NCBI GenBank assembly: GCA_036502085.1
Contig: DASXZD010000043.1
Location: 1-64,000 of the forward strand
Direction of reading: 5' to 3'
Length of the DNA: 64,000 bases
DNA from: PALSA-505 sp036502085
GTDB taxonomy: Bacteria > Actinomycetota > Actinomycetes > Streptosporangiales > Streptosporangiaceae
Shown: positions 16,968 through 25,429 of the stretch, piece by piece
Layout of the letters: the number at the start of each line of letters is the position of its first letter
Position numbering within the stretch: position 1 is the first letter of the stretch
Program-made: the position numbers and the translations under genes
The notes under the pieces: model-generated
What the model was told of the DNA's origin: nothing
Database searches by the model: none
The model's input: the letters and a program-made list of their open reading frames with translations, nothing else

Positions 16968-18896
16968 ATGCCCTTGAGCCAGCCTTCGGCCGCGACCGGC
17001 CCCGCGGAAACCATCGCGTTCCGCGACGACCTGCGCAACGTCGCGATCGTCGCGCACGTGGACCACGGCAAGACCACGCTGGTGGACGCCATGCTCTGGC
17101 AGTCCGGGGCGTTCCGCGCCAACTCCCGGGTGGCCGACCGGGTGCTCGACTCCGGCGACCTGGAGCGGGAGAAGGGCATCACGATCCTGGCCAAGAACAC
17201 CGCGGTCAGCCACGGCGGGATGACGATCAACATCGTGGATACGCCCGGGCACGCCGACTTCGGTGGCGAGGTGGAGCGCGGGCTGTCCATGGTGGACGGC
17301 GTGCTGCTGCTCGTCGACGCGAGCGAGGGGCCGCTGCCGCAGACCAGGTTCGTGCTGCGCAAGACGCTCGAGGCCAGGCTGCCGGTCATCCTCGTGATCA
17401 ACAAGGTGGACCGGCCCGACGCCAGGATCGCCGAGGTCGTGGACGCCTGCTACGAGCTGTTCCTCGACCTGGACGCCACCGAGGAGCAGATCGAGTTCCC
17501 GATCGTGTACGCCTCGGCGCGAGCCGGCCGGGCGTCGCTGAGGCGGCCGGCCGACGGCGAGATGCCCGACTCCGACGACCTTGAGCCGCTGTTCGAGGTG
17601 CTGCGGCGCAGCGTGCCCGCCCCGTCCTACGACCCGGCCGCGCCGTTGCAGGCGCAGGTCGCCAACCTGGACGCCTCGTCCTACCTGGGCCGGATCGCGC
17701 TCTGCCGGGTGCACAACGGCACGATCGCGCGCAGCCAGCAGGCCGCCTGGTGCCGCCGCGACGGCAGCGTCGAGCGGGTCAAGATCGCCGAGCTGTTCCT
17801 CACCGAGGCGCTGGACCGGGTGCCGGTGGACACCGCCGGGCCCGGCGACATCATCGCGATCGCCGGGATCGGCCAGATCATGATCGGCGAGACGCTGGCC
17901 GACCCGGACGACCCGCGCCCGCTGCCGCTGATCACGGTGGACGAGCCGGCGATCTCGATGACGATCGGGGTGAACACGGCGCCGCTGGCCGGCCTGGGCG
18001 GCTTTGACGTCGGCGGCGGCCGGGGCTCCCGGGAGAAGACCAAGATCACTGCGCGGCTGGTGCGCGACCGGCTGGACCGAGAGCTGGTCGGCAACGTCTC
18101 GGTGCGCGTGCTGCCGACCGAGCGGCCGGACACCTGGGAGGTGCAGGGCCGCGGCGAGCTGGCCCTGGCCGTGCTGGTCGAGACCATGCGCCGGGAGGGC
18201 TATGAGCTCACCGTCGGCCGGCCGACGGTCGTCACCAGGGACGTCGACGGCAAGGTGCACGAGCCGACCGAGCGGCTGAGCGTGGACGTGCCCGAGGAGT
18301 ACCTCGGCGCAGTGTCATCATTGCTCGCCATCCGCAAGGGCCGGCTGGAGAACATGATCAACCATGGCACCGGCTGGGTGCGGCTGGAGTTCACCGTGCC
18401 GGCCCGCGGGCTGATCGGCTTCCGTACCCAGTTCCTCACCGACACCAGGGGGACCGGCATCGCGCACCACGTGTTCGAGGGCTACGAGCCGTGGGCCGGC
18501 CCGATGCGCGCCCGGCCGACCGGGTCGCTGGTGGCCGACCGGGCCGGGTCGGTGAGCGCGTACGCGATGTTCAGCCTGCAAGAGCGCGGCTCGCTGTTCG
18601 TGTCGCCCGGCACCGAGGTGTACGAGGGCATGATCGTCGGCGAGAACTCGCGGGCCGACGACATGGACGTCAACGTGACCAGGGAGCGCAAGCTCACCAA
18701 CGTCCGGCAGTCGGCGGGGGAGGAGCTCGAGCGGCTGGTGCCGCCCCGGGTGCTGAGCCTGGAGCAGGCGCTGGAGTTCTGCTCGGGCGACGAGTGCGTG
18801 GAGGTCACGCCGACCGCCGTCCGGCTGCGCAAGACCGTGCTCGACGCCAAGGAGCGCGCCCGCACCCGGGCCCGCATCTCCCGCGAAAGCTCCTGA
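16968..18896 (+). CDS. typA: Ribosome-associated translational GTPase TypA/BipA
   Basis: 642 residues, near the family length. GTPase motifs: VDHGKTT (31-37), REKGITI (67-73), DTPGHADF (91-98), NKVD (145-148). EF-G-like domains III and V follow, and then the BipA-specific C-terminal domain (from about 500, with GTEVYEGMIVGENSR and the Lys/Arg-rich end). It binds ribosomes under stress and helps 50S maturation. It is monocistronic, with its own leader of about 90 bp. Confidence 0.96.
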   Translation: MPLSQPSAATGPAETIAFRDDLRNVAIVAHVDHGKTTLVDAMLWQSGAFRANSRVADRVLDSGDLEREKGITILAKNTAVSHGGMTINIVDTPGHADFGGEVERGLSMVDGVLLLVDASEGPLPQTRFVLRKTLEARLPVILVINKVDRPDARIAEVVDACYELFLDLDATEEQIEFPIVYASARAGRASLRRPADGEMPDSDDLEPLFEVLRRSVPAPSYDPAAPLQAQVANLDASSYLGRIALCRVHNGTIARSQQAAWCRRDGSVERVKIAELFLTEALDRVPVDTAGPGDIIAIAGIGQIMIGETLADPDDPRPLPLITVDEPAISMTIGVNTAPLAGLGGFDVGGGRGSREKTKITARLVRDRLDRELVGNVSVRVLPTERPDTWEVQGRGELALAVLVETMRREGYELTVGRPTVVTRDVDGKVHEPTERLSVDVPEEYLGAVSSLLAIRKGRLENMINHGTGWVRLEFTVPARGLIGFRTQFLTDTRGTGIAHHVFEGYEPWAGPMRARPTGSLVADRAGSVSAYAMFSLQERGSLFVSPGTEVYEGMIVGENSRADDMDVNVTRERKLTNVRQSAGEELERLVPPRVLSLEQALEFCSGDECVEVTPTAVRLRKTVLDAKERARTRARISRESS

Positions 18897-18938
18897 TCCT
18901 CCGTTCCCTGGGCCGGCCGTGGCCTGCGCGGATGCATG

Positions 18939-18951
18939 ATCGGTTACCGAT
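18939..18951. promoter_or_regulatory. 13-bp palindrome upstream of the CmpX-like gene
   Basis: ATCGGT-T-ACCGAT is perfectly symmetric, in the 130-bp gap between typA and the channel gene. The following tagggt (18951-18956) resembles a -10 box. A regulator site is possible, but nothing names it. Confidence 0.3.
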
Positions 18952-19026
18952 AGGGTACGTGTGACTACACAAGGTGATCGCTGCGTTACTTAGGGGGAAT
19001 GCGGCGTCATCACTCGGGGGGAAAAT

Positions 19027-20001
19027 ATGCCACACACACTGGCGTCGGTGAGCGTCAGCCAGAGTGTCCAGAACCTGCTGAACACGGTGGCGCACTCGCT
19101 GCCCAAGATCGGCGTGTTCCTGGTCGTCCTGGTCATCGGCTGGTTCGTCGCCACCATCATCAAGCGGGCCGTTCAGGCGCTGCTGCAGCGGCTGAACTTC
19201 GAGCGGGTCGCCGAACGCGGCGCCATCGGGCAGGCGCTCGGCAGCCGGGGCTACACCGCCACTAGCCTGCTCGCCCGCATCGTCTACTACGCGGTGCTGC
19301 TGGTGACCCTGCAGCTCGCGTTCGGCGTGTTCGGGCCCAACCCGGTCTCTGCCATGATCAACGGCATGGTGTCGTGGCTGCCCAAGGCGGTTGTCGCGAT
19401 CGTCCTGGTGATCGTCGCGTCGGCGATCGCCAAGGTGGTCAAGGACCTGGTCGGGGCGGCCCTGGGCGGCTTGTCCTACGGGCGGTTCGTCGCCAGCACG
19501 GCGGCGATCGTCATCATCGCGCTCGGCGTGATCGCCGCGCTGAACCAGGTCGGCATCGCCGGCGCCGTCACGCAGCCGGTGCTGATCGCCGTGCTGGCGA
19601 CCGCGGGCGCGATCCTGGCCATCGGGGTCGGCGGCGGCATGGTCCGGCCGATGGAGCAGCGCTGGGAGCGGATGCTGACCGCCGCGGAGCGCGAGACCAG
19701 CGGCCAGCTGGCCGCCTATCAGCGCGGCCGTCAGGACGCGCTGGCCTCGCCGGGCATGATCAGCCGTCAGGAGCAGGTGTACGCCAGCCACGATTCTGGT
19801 GCCTACGCCAACTATGACCCCGGTGTCTACGCCGGTCCTGGCATGCCGCCGCCGCCCGATCCGATGCGATCACCGATGCCGCCGATGCCGCAGGGACAGG
19901 CCGGTCCGGGCGGGCCGGGTGGTCCGGGCGGGTCACAGGGCGGTCCGCAGGGGCCGGGCGGACCGGTGCCGTGGCACCACGGGACGCACGGCGGACAATA
20001 A
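19027..20001 (+). CDS. CmpX/MscS-like conserved TM-helix membrane protein
   Basis: 324 residues. Four to five hydrophobic helices (about 27-48, 82-103, 113-140, 157-178, 180-205) resemble the conserved TM-helix repeats of CmpX and small mechanosensitive-channel relatives, with PKIGVFLVVLVIGWFVATIIKR and the paired LPKAVVAIVLVIVASAIAKVVKDL. The C-terminal 80 residues are Gly/Pro/Gln-rich and likely disordered. No full MscS beta domain is visible, so channel activity is inferred. A strong terminator follows. Confidence 0.75.
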   Translation: MPHTLASVSVSQSVQNLLNTVAHSLPKIGVFLVVLVIGWFVATIIKRAVQALLQRLNFERVAERGAIGQALGSRGYTATSLLARIVYYAVLLVTLQLAFGVFGPNPVSAMINGMVSWLPKAVVAIVLVIVASAIAKVVKDLVGAALGGLSYGRFVASTAAIVIIALGVIAALNQVGIAGAVTQPVLIAVLATAGAILAIGVGGGMVRPMEQRWERMLTAAERETSGQLAAYQRGRQDALASPGMISRQEQVYASHDSGAYANYDPGVYAGPGMPPPPDPMRSPMPPMPQGQAGPGGPGGPGGSQGGPQGPGGPVPWHHGTHGGQ

Positions 20002-20041
20002 GCGGATCTGGGGAGCCGGGCCCAGGAACTGGGCCTGGCAA

Positions 20042-20086
20042 CAGTGCCCCGGCCGCGGTGAACCATCACCGCGCGCCGGGGCACTG
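20042..20086. terminator. Bidirectional hairpin terminator between convergent genes
   Basis: CAGTGCCCCGGC (20042-20053) pairs with 20075-20086, and CGCGGTGA (20054-20061) pairs with 20066-20073. One bulged base and a 4-base loop remain, giving a 20-bp stem. It lies between the channel gene and the convergent DUF6401-like gene. There is no T-run, as is usual in actinomycetes. Confidence 0.8.
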
Positions 20087-20139
20087 CTATGCCGTCGCAA
20101 TCACCGCGCCAGGCCCGCACCGGAGGACGGCAAGCACAT

Positions 20140-20541
20140 TCAGCGTTCGGCCAGCGTCTCCGTCATCAGCCGGCAGATCGCCGCGAGCCTGATCGACTCC
20201 CAGTCGGTGCCGGCGCCGGCCGGCGGCGACCAGCCGCAGCCGATGACGGCTTCGGTGAAGCCGCGTGCGTACTCCAGCAGCTCGCGCACCCCCGGCCGGC
20301 CGTCATCATCCAGGCTGCTGCCGTCGGTGCGGCCGCTGCCAACGGTCTGGCTGCTGCCGTCGGTGTGGCCGCTGCGATCGGTGTGGCCGCTGCGATCGGC
20401 GTCGGTGAGCGCGTCGCGCACCTCGGCCATATGCTGATCCACCGCCGCGAGCATGCCAGGAACGCCGGACGAAAGGCTCAGGCTGGCCGCGCCTACCTCG
20501 CCGGCCACCCGCAATGAAATTTCGGACAGATCCGTAGTCAC
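20140..20541 (-). CDS. DUF6401-like conserved actinomycete protein
   Basis: 133 residues from the GTG at 20541; an ATG 36 bases further up is an alternative. The N-terminal part (VTTDLSEISLRVAGEVGAASL then VPGMLAAVDQHMAEVRDAL) and C-terminal part (LLEYARGFTEAVIGCGW then DWESIRLAAICRLM) fit my memory of the DUF6401 family, so that name is tentative. A Ser/Asp/Gly/His insert of about 30 residues between them comes from short DNA repeats (20330-20400). Function unknown. Confidence 0.6.
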   Translation of the reverse strand: MTTDLSEISLRVAGEVGAASLSLSSGVPGMLAAVDQHMAEVRDALTDADRSGHTDRSGHTDGSSQTVGSGRTDGSSLDDDGRPGVRELLEYARGFTEAVIGCGWSPPAGAGTDWESIRLAAICRLMTETLAER

Positions 20542-20607
20542 GCGGACAACAATACACAGACAGTAATCAAACGTCACTACGTAAACCGGGCAAATTACCC
20601 GGGATGG

Positions 20608-22929
20608 TTACGCTCTGGAACTCGTGAGGATGACGAGCTGCTGGGTCGCCCGGGTCATCGCCACGTAACGGTCGACCGCTCCCTCGATGCCCTGGCCGAA
20701 TCCCGCAGGGTCAACGAGGACGACCAGGTCGAACTCGAGCCCCTTGGCCAGCTCCGGGGTCAGCGACCGGACGCGGCCTCCGCTACCCGGCACGGGCGCC
20801 CGAGACCTGCCCGCCTGCACTGTGCCCGCCTGCACTGTGCCCGCCGGTATCGGTGGGGGATCGCCGATCACGCAGGCGATCCCCTCGGCATGCGCGGCGA
20901 GCCAGGCGTCGAGGATCGAGTCCAGCTCCGACGCGGACCCGTGGACGACGGGGATGCCGCTGCTGCGGATGGAGGTCGGCACGTTGGCGTCCGGGATTAC
21001 GGCCCGGATGACCGGCTCGGCCTCGGCCATGACCTCTACGGGCGTCCGGTAGTTGATGCTGAGGGTCGCCAGGCTGATCTGGCCGAGCCCGATCCGCTCG
21101 AGCCGCTCCCGCCACGACTCGGTGAACCCGTGCCTGGCCTGGGCACGGTCCCCGACGATCGTGAAGCTCCGGGACGGGCAGCGCACCAGCAGCATCTGCC
21201 ACTGCGCGTCGGTCAGTTCCTGGGCCTCGTCCACGACGATGTGCGCGAACGAGCCGGCCAGCAGGTCCGGGTCGGCGGCGGGCAGCGCGGTCTCGTCGAC
21301 CAGGGCATCATGGAAGTCCTCGCCGCGCAGCATCGTCACCAGGCCTTCGCCGTATTCGTCGCCGCCGGCCGCGATCAGGTTGTCGATGACCCTGGTCATC
21401 TGCTCGCGTTCGGCGGCAACTGCCGCATCGTGCCGGCGCTGGCGCCGGGAGGCCTCCGGGTCGCCGAGCCGCTGCCGGGCCGCGTCCAGCAACGGCAGGT
21501 CGGACACCGTCCAGGCCTGGGCGTCCTCGCGCTGCAGCGCTTTCACCTCCTCCGGGGTGAGCCAGGGAGCGCACTTGCGCAGGTAGGCGGGTACCGACCA
21601 CAGATCTGCGACGAGGTCGGTCGGCCAGAGCAACGGCCACGCCCGGTTGACTGCGGTGAGCAGGTCCCTGTTCTGCTGCAGCGACTTGCGGAACAGGTCG
21701 GCCGGGACGTCGTCGCCCTGGGCGTCCGTCAGAATCGTGAGCAGCGCCTCCCAGATCTGGTTGCGCGCCTCATTGTGCGGAGTGCCGGGCTCCGGCGCCT
21801 CGAACGCCTCGGCCCAGTCGGCAGCGCTCAGCCGGACGTCGGACCAGTGGGTCTCGACCGTCATCGGCTTGACCGGCGGGTTCTCGTAGAACCTGACCGC
21901 CGCCTCGATCGCCTTCACCAGGTCCGCGGACGACTTCAGCCGCGCCACGTCCGGGTCGGTCTCGTCTGTCGCCGCGGCGCCCTCCGCGACCAGATCCCGC
22001 AGTGTGCAGATCTGCGCGCCCTCCTCGCCCAGGCTGGGCAGCACGTCGGAGACGTAGGCCAGGTAGGGCTGATGCGGGCCGACGAACAGCACGCCGCCGC
22101 GGCGATGCCCGAGGCGGGGATCGGAGTACAGCAGGTAGGCCGAGCGGTGCAGCGCGACGACGGTCTTCCCCGTGCCCGGCCCGCCGTCGACAACCAGAGC
22201 GCCGCGGGATCCCGCCCGGATGATGGCGTCCTGGTCGGCCGCGATAGTGCCGAGCACGTCGCGCATCCGGGCCGACCGGTTGCCGCCCAGGCTGGCAATG
22301 AAGGCCGACTGATCGTCGAGCGCCGCGTGCCCCGCTAGGCCCGCCGAACTAAATACCTCATCCCAGTAGTCGCTGACCCGGCCGCGGGTCCAGCGGTACC
22401 TGCGTCGGCTGGCCAGGCCCATCGGGTTGGCGTGGGTCGCTCCGAAGAACGGCTCAGCCGCGGGGGAGCGCCAGTCGAGCAGCAGCCGGCGGCCCGCGCG
22501 GTCAGTGAGGCCAAGCCGCCCGATGTACACCGGCTCAGCACTGCCGGCACTGTTGGCACCGCCGACGCCGCCGGCACTGTTGGCACTGCCGACGCCGCCG
22601 GCACTGTTGGCACTGCCGACGCCGCTGGCACTGTTGGCACTGTCCGCGCCGACGATGCGCCCGAGACACAAGTCCAGGCCGAAGCGGCGCAGCGTGCGCA
22701 GCCGGGCGGTCAGCCGGTGGATCTCCATGTCCCGGTCCATCGCCTCCTGGCCGATGCCGCCGGGTGCCTTGCGTTCGGCATCGAGGCGGTCGGACAGGTC
22801 GGCGATCGACTGTTCGAGGCTCTCCGCGATGGCCGCGAAGTGCTGCTCGTCGCCGGCGATCAGCGCCGGGTCGGCCTTGGCGGCAAGGTTGTCGGGAAGG
22901 TCAAACGCCCTGGTCGTCAGGGAGGTCAC
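20608..22929 (-). CDS. helR: RNA polymerase recycling motor ATPase HelR (HelD family)
   Basis: 773 residues from the GTG at 22929. An N-terminal coiled-coil arm (about 16-85) precedes the UvrD/Rep-like superfamily 1 core: Walker A GGPGTGKT (249-256), then VDEAQELTDAQWQMLL and GDRAQARHG, and the last motif VDRYVAMTRATQQLVILT. HelD-type proteins push into RNA polymerase and release stalled enzyme; HelR members also displace rifamycins. A rifamycin-associated element 79 bp upstream supports HelR over general HelD. An Ala/Asn/Ser/Gly repeat (97-131), built from 27-bp DNA units (about 22545-22640), is inserted after the arm. Confidence 0.88.
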   Translation of the reverse strand: MTSLTTRAFDLPDNLAAKADPALIAGDEQHFAAIAESLEQSIADLSDRLDAERKAPGGIGQEAMDRDMEIHRLTARLRTLRRFGLDLCLGRIVGADSANSASGVGSANSAGGVGSANSAGGVGGANSAGSAEPVYIGRLGLTDRAGRRLLLDWRSPAAEPFFGATHANPMGLASRRRYRWTRGRVSDYWDEVFSSAGLAGHAALDDQSAFIASLGGNRSARMRDVLGTIAADQDAIIRAGSRGALVVDGGPGTGKTVVALHRSAYLLYSDPRLGHRRGGVLFVGPHQPYLAYVSDVLPSLGEEGAQICTLRDLVAEGAAATDETDPDVARLKSSADLVKAIEAAVRFYENPPVKPMTVETHWSDVRLSAADWAEAFEAPEPGTPHNEARNQIWEALLTILTDAQGDDVPADLFRKSLQQNRDLLTAVNRAWPLLWPTDLVADLWSVPAYLRKCAPWLTPEEVKALQREDAQAWTVSDLPLLDAARQRLGDPEASRRQRRHDAAVAAEREQMTRVIDNLIAAGGDEYGEGLVTMLRGEDFHDALVDETALPAADPDLLAGSFAHIVVDEAQELTDAQWQMLLVRCPSRSFTIVGDRAQARHGFTESWRERLERIGLGQISLATLSINYRTPVEVMAEAEPVIRAVIPDANVPTSIRSSGIPVVHGSASELDSILDAWLAAHAEGIACVIGDPPPIPAGTVQAGTVQAGRSRAPVPGSGGRVRSLTPELAKGLEFDLVVLVDPAGFGQGIEGAVDRYVAMTRATQQLVILTSSRA

Positions 22930-23007
22930 GTCATAAGCTCCGATCTGAGGCCGCGACGTCTATGTCCGCAGGCTCTGGCCTCGGTCGGCGATTCTGCCGC
23001 ACGACCC

Positions 23008-23026
23008 GGGTCTTGCCGCAAGCCCC
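23008..23026 (-). promoter_or_regulatory. Rifamycin-associated element (RAE) upstream of helR
   Basis: On the minus strand the 19 bases read GGGGCTTGCGGCAAGACCC. This differs at one position from the published RAE, GGGGCTTGCGGCAAGGCCC, found ahead of rifamycin-inducible genes such as rph and helR. It lies 79 bp upstream of the helR GTG. A possible -10 (TATAGC, plus 23034-23039) lies just upstream of it, as expected for a promoter-linked element. Confidence 0.85.
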
Positions 23027-23339
23027 CAGGTGCGCTATAGATTAGATGTGGAGGAAAGTGCGCCCTCTCCACCTCCTTGATCGTCCGCTGAGGATGAACT
23101 CCCTCGCTCGTCCGCTGGGGATAACCCTCGACCGTCCGGCGCGGCCCCCTCGCCAAGCGCTGCCGGACCTTCCATGATCCCGCGCCCTCGTGCTCCCCTT
23201 TCGCGCCTCTCCCTCCGCGATGCCGCCCCTTCCTCGAGCCCTCCCCTCCATGATCATTTCGACTTTGCACGCAGTATGACCAAAATCGGGGGTGGTTTGT
23301 CCCGGTTCTATGGTCACAGCGCATGATAAGTGCCCATCC

Positions 23340-23356
23340 GTCTCACTATGTGAGAC
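23340..23356. promoter_or_regulatory. Perfect 17-bp palindrome
   Basis: GTCTCAC-TAT-GTGAGAC, with 7-bp arms and a 3-bp centre. It lies about 410 bp upstream of helR and about 110 bp past the end of uppP. The shape fits a dimeric repressor site (GntR- or IclR-like), but no such regulator adjoins it. Confidence 0.4.
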
Positions 23357-23464
23357 AAGGCGAGAGAATTCCGCGGCGGCCCGCCACGGCGGGCGGGGCC
23401 GGGAGCGGCAGGGCGAGGAACGGCGGGCCGGGAGCGGCAGGGCAGGGCGCCCGGCGGGAGGCGG

Positions 23465-24487
23465 CTACTTCACGGTTAGGTAGATGACGCTGCCTAGGCC
23501 GAACAGGAGGCAGTAGATCGCGAACGGAGTGAGCGTGCGGGTCTGGAAGTACTTGACCAGGAAGCGGAGCGACACGTACGCGCCGATGCCGGACAGGATG
23601 CTGCCGACCAGGATCTGACCGCGGATGCCGTTGCCCAGCGAGCCCGTCAGGTCGGGGACCTTGAGCACGCCGGCGGCCAGGATGACCGGGGTGGACAGCA
23701 AGAAGGAGAACCGGGCCGCGTCCTCGCGGGACAGGCCGCGGAACATGCCGCCGACCATGACGATGCCGTCCCGGCTGATCCCGGCCAGCAGCGCGAAGAT
23801 CTGCAGCGACCCGATGATCAGGGCCTGCAGGTAGCCAACCCTGGACAGCCGCAGGTCGGCCCGTACGCCGTCGCTGTGCTCCTGCTGCCGGACGGCGGCG
23901 TGGCCGGAGGCGTGCCGGCCGGCCACCCGCTGCACGGGCGGCACGGTGGCGAAGTCGCGGTCGGCCGCGGTCTCCCGCTGGTTGGCGTGCTGGCGCTCCG
24001 CCTCGACCTGCTGGTCAGCAAGCTTCGAGGCCCTGGTGCGCCAGCGCTCCCCGGCGTAAAGGATCACCCCGTTGAGCATCAGCAGGTAGCCGGCCACCGC
24101 CGCCTGCTTGAAGATCGCCTGGAACGCGTGCTGAGCGACCACGCCGACAAGGCCCACCGGAATCGTGCCGATGATGATCATCCAGGCGAGTCGCTGCTCG
24201 GGGGTGTCCGCGCGGCGTTGGCGCAGCGAGGTGAAGAAGCCGCGGATGAGCCGGATCCAGTCCCGCCAGAAGTAGATGATCATCGCGATGGCCGTGGCGA
24301 CGTGCAGGCCGACGATGAAGGCCAGGTAAGGGGAGTTGGACGCCGAGACGTTCAGGTCTTTGGCCCAGCTGCCGCCGACCAGCGCCGGGATCAGGACGTT
24401 GTGCCCGAGGCTGGATACGGGAAAGAGCTCGGTCACGCCCTGGATGAGGCCCACGATGATGGCCTCGGCGAAGGTCAGGTGATGCAC
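23465..24487 (-). CDS. uppP: Undecaprenyl-diphosphate phosphatase UppP/BacA
   Basis: 340 residues from the GTG at 24487, longer than the usual about 270-280. Catalytic signatures: GVTELFPVSSLGH (17-29) and GISRDGIVMVGGMFRGLSREDAARFSFLL. About eight membrane helices are visible. The enzyme recycles the lipid carrier of cell-wall synthesis and can confer bacitracin resistance. An unusual charged segment of about 60 residues (near 155-215; QQVEAERQHANQRETAADRD) is inserted between the two halves; the codon use is normal, so it is not a frameshift. Confidence 0.92.
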   Translation of the reverse strand: MHHLTFAEAIIVGLIQGVTELFPVSSLGHNVLIPALVGGSWAKDLNVSASNSPYLAFIVGLHVATAIAMIIYFWRDWIRLIRGFFTSLRQRRADTPEQRLAWMIIIGTIPVGLVGVVAQHAFQAIFKQAAVAGYLLMLNGVILYAGERWRTRASKLADQQVEAERQHANQRETAADRDFATVPPVQRVAGRHASGHAAVRQQEHSDGVRADLRLSRVGYLQALIIGSLQIFALLAGISRDGIVMVGGMFRGLSREDAARFSFLLSTPVILAAGVLKVPDLTGSLGNGIRGQILVGSILSGIGAYVSLRFLVKYFQTRTLTPFAIYCLLFGLGSVIYLTVK

Positions 24488-24532
24488 GTAGTCCCCTAAG
24501 CGCGGTATGACAGGAAGGAGGCCCCATGCTAT

Positions 24533-24553
24533 GCGGGGCGTGCGGAGCCCCGC
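24533..24553. terminator. Hairpin downstream of the sdh operon
   Basis: GCGGGGC (24533-24539) pairs with GCCCCGC (24547-24553) around a 7-base loop, in the gap between sdhB (ends 24635) and uppP (starts 24487) on the minus strand. It may end the sdhCAB transcript. Confidence 0.5.
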
Positions 24554-24634
24554 GGATGCGGGCGGGCGCGGGGAGGCCGCGACCTGAAGCCGCGAAGATT
24601 ATCGCAGCGCCCACTCGGTGATGTGCCTGGTTGG

Positions 24635-25429
24635 CTATTTCTTACCGGGAACCTTGCCGGGAACCCTGGGCGTGTCGTGGGCTTGCCTGCGGCCGATCTT
24701 GGAGCCGAGCCAGACCAGCGGGTCGTACTTGCGCCCGGCCACGCGCTCCTTCATCGGGATCAGCGCGTTGTCGGTGATCTTGATGTGCTCGGGGCACACC
24801 TCGGTGCAGCACTTGGTGATGTTGCAGTAGCCGAGCCCGAAGTCATCCTGCGCGATGCCGCGCCGGTCGGCGGTGTCCGCCGGGTGCATCTCCAGTTCCG
24901 CGATCCGCATCAGGAACCGCGGCCCGGCGAAGGCGCCCTCGTTCTCCTCGTGGTCGCGGATCACGTGGCAGGTGTTCTGGCACAGGAAGCACTCGATGCA
25001 CTTCCTGAACTCCTGCGACCGGTTCACGTCCACCTGCTGCATCCGGAACTCGCCCGGCCTGGTCGCCGGGTCCGGCGTGAACGACGGGATCTCCCGCGCC
25101 TTCGCGTAGTTGAACGAGACGTCGGTGACCAGGTCTCTGATCACCGGGAAGGTGCGCAACGGCGTGATCGTGAGGACTTCGTTTTCCCCGTACGTCGACA
25201 TGCGGGTCATACAGGCAAGCCGAGGCTGTCCGTTGATCTCCATAGAGCACGAGCCGCACTTGCCGGCCTTGCAGTTCCACCGGACGGCCAGGTCGCCGGC
25301 CTGAGTAGCCTGCAGCCGGTGCAGCACGTCGAGGACGACCTCGCCCTCGTTGACCTCGACCTGGTAGTCGGTGAGCTGGCCGCGGCCGGCGTCGCCGCGC
25401 CAGATCCGGAACTGGGCCTTGTACCCCAT
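24635..25429 (-). CDS. sdhB: Succinate dehydrogenase/fumarate reductase iron-sulfur subunit
   Basis: 264 residues. Cysteine sets for the three clusters are present: CKAGKCGSCSMEINGQPRLAC (2Fe-2S) split over about residues 52-73, CIECFLCQNTC (4Fe-4S) and CCTEVCPEHIKI (3Fe-4S). It carries electrons from the flavoprotein to the membrane subunit. Its ATG overlaps the sdhA stop by one base (TGATG), so translation is coupled. Confidence 0.95.
   Translation of the reverse strand: MGYKAQFRIWRGDAGRGQLTDYQVEVNEGEVVLDVLHRLQATQAGDLAVRWNCKAGKCGSCSMEINGQPRLACMTRMSTYGENEVLTITPLRTFPVIRDLVTDVSFNYAKAREIPSFTPDPATRPGEFRMQQVDVNRSQEFRKCIECFLCQNTCHVIRDHEENEGAFAGPRFLMRIAELEMHPADTADRRGIAQDDFGLGYCNITKCCTEVCPEHIKITDNALIPMKERVAGRKYDPLVWLGSKIGRRQAHDTPRVPGKVPGKK

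Larger units (their letters stand above)
22930..23464. other. Gene-poor region between uppP and helR
   Basis: 535 bp without a convincing gene; the open frames here are Arg/Gly-rich and lack family likeness. It contains the RAE (23008-23026), two imperfect copies of cgtccgctgrggatraac (about 23083-23130), a perfect palindrome (23340-23356), and a direct repeat ggccgggagcggcagggc near 23398-23445, where the uppP transcript should end. Confidence 0.6.

Noticed and set aside
22545..22640. Regular repeats looking like a CRISPR array
   Set aside because: The units are 27 bp, contiguous without spacers and lie in frame within helR, so they are coding repeats.
23042..23324. Minus-strand frames between helR and uppP
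   Set aside because: Arg/Gly-rich translations produced by short direct repeats, no ribosome-binding site, and overlap with the palindrome and RAE region.
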